From Segatella baroniae DSM 16972 = JCM 13447 (GTDB taxonomy: Bacteria; Bacteroidota; Bacteroidia; Bacteroidales; Bacteroidaceae), in assembly GCF_000426585.1 (NCBI RefSeq), contig NZ_AUFQ01000003.1, forward strand, positions 124,001 through 188,000: a stretch of DNA of 64,000 nt. The letters are read 5' to 3'. The notes below the pieces were generated by a model, which saw nothing but the letters and a program-made list of their open reading frames with translations, searched no databases and was not told where the DNA came from. The first letter of the stretch is position 1; the number at the start of each line of letters is the position of its first letter. Position numbers and translations under genes: made by a program. This document shows, in pieces, positions 63,774-64,000 of this stretch.

Positions 63774-64000
63774 ATGTCAGCAGAACAGTCTTACATCAAT
63801 ATTCGAGGAGCGAGAGTCAACAATCTGAAGAATATTTCCTTGAAGATTCCGCGGAATCGTTTCATTTCCATATCAGGCGTATCCGGTTCGGGCAAATCCA
63901 GCCTGGCTTTCGACACCCTTTATTCCGAAGGCCAGCGGCGTTATGTCGAAAGTTTGTCAGCCTACGCCCGCCAGTTTTTGGGCCGCATGAAAAAGCCGGA
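63774..64000 (+). CDS. uvrA: Excinuclease ABC subunit UvrA, N-terminal part
   Basis: Runs off the right edge; 75 residues visible. [20 protein letters not shown], the P-loop [20 protein letters not shown] near residue 34, and [16 protein letters not shown] are diagnostic for UvrA, the damage-recognition ATPase of nucleotide excision repair. Confidence 0.97.
   Translation, partial: MSAEQSYINIRGARVNNLKNISLKIPRNRFISISGVSGSGKSSLAFDTLYSEGQRRYVESLSAYARQFLGRMKKP

Overview
The window looks like a chromosomal core-genome segment of a Bacteroidota organism, most likely Prevotellaceae. Evidence: many start regions carry the Bacteroidota promoter pattern (TTG/TTTG, about 19-20 nt, then TAnnTTTG), Shine-Dalgarno sites are rare, and family-typical genes are present (serine palmitoyltransferase, DUF5723, DUF4835, DUF3127, TIGR02757, DUF4301, DUF1460, PepD, 684-residue HtpG). 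I see no rRNA, transposase, integrase, prophage or CRISPR array. Genus-level assignment is inference.

Layout. 1-6.3 kb: lipid A genes (end of fabZ-type gene, lpxA), miaA, a class A penicillin-binding protein and a Pif1-type helicase. 6.3-10.6 kb (minus strand): MORN-repeat exported protein, glycogen branching enzyme of eukaryote-like type, and a multi-spanning membrane protein, apparently one operon. 10.7-15.1 kb: kdsB, MgtC-type membrane protein, TIGR02757, DUF5723 outer-membrane protein. 15.3-22.2 kb: DUF3127 protein with an SSB-like tail, dnaN, DnaQ-like exonuclease, DUF4835, recN, and a TPR protein with a degenerate trypsin-like domain. 22.3-27.6 kb: serine palmitoyltransferase divergent from a lipid kinase, then trmN6, DUF2461, nth, a Skp-like lipoprotein and a 65-residue membrane protein. 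27.8-31.7 kb: pepD, two tandem tRNA-Arg(ACG), htpG. 32.4-38.7 kb: lysS, gpsA, pgi, a HAD phosphatase, a GYF_2 membrane protein and a DoxX-like gene with an in-frame TGA. 38.8-44.7 kb: a sigma factor without region 3, mnmA, an SPFH-RHH operon, an EamA transporter, serB. 44.7-53.0 kb: an AT-rich patch with a small unknown gene, CBM9-like protein, glnS, DedA, DUF4301, a long RelA homologue without the HD motif, DUF1460. 53.5-64 kb: an ABC-F ATPase with a long leader, grpE, dnaJ, folC, galM, a sugar transporter, transketolase, rpiB and the start of uvrA.

Most genes are housekeeping. The least explained signal is a family of degenerate tandem repeats with an exact or near-exact 22-nt period, found in four separate intergenic regions (about 11.6, 31.9, 42.2 and 53.3 kb). 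Units share CTTT at positions 6-9 and end in AAAG, so that a near-palindromic AAAGCAnTGCTTT core recurs every two helical turns. Unit interiors differ between loci but form locus-specific hairpins. One array lies in the predicted roughly 330-nt leader of the ABC-F gene and overlaps a 27-codon upstream ORF. Other points worth a second look are the ABC-F protein with one intact and one wholly degenerate composite ATP site, the DoxX gene interrupted by TGA, the sigma factor lacking region 3, and the palindrome at the predicted start of the SPFH-RHH operon.
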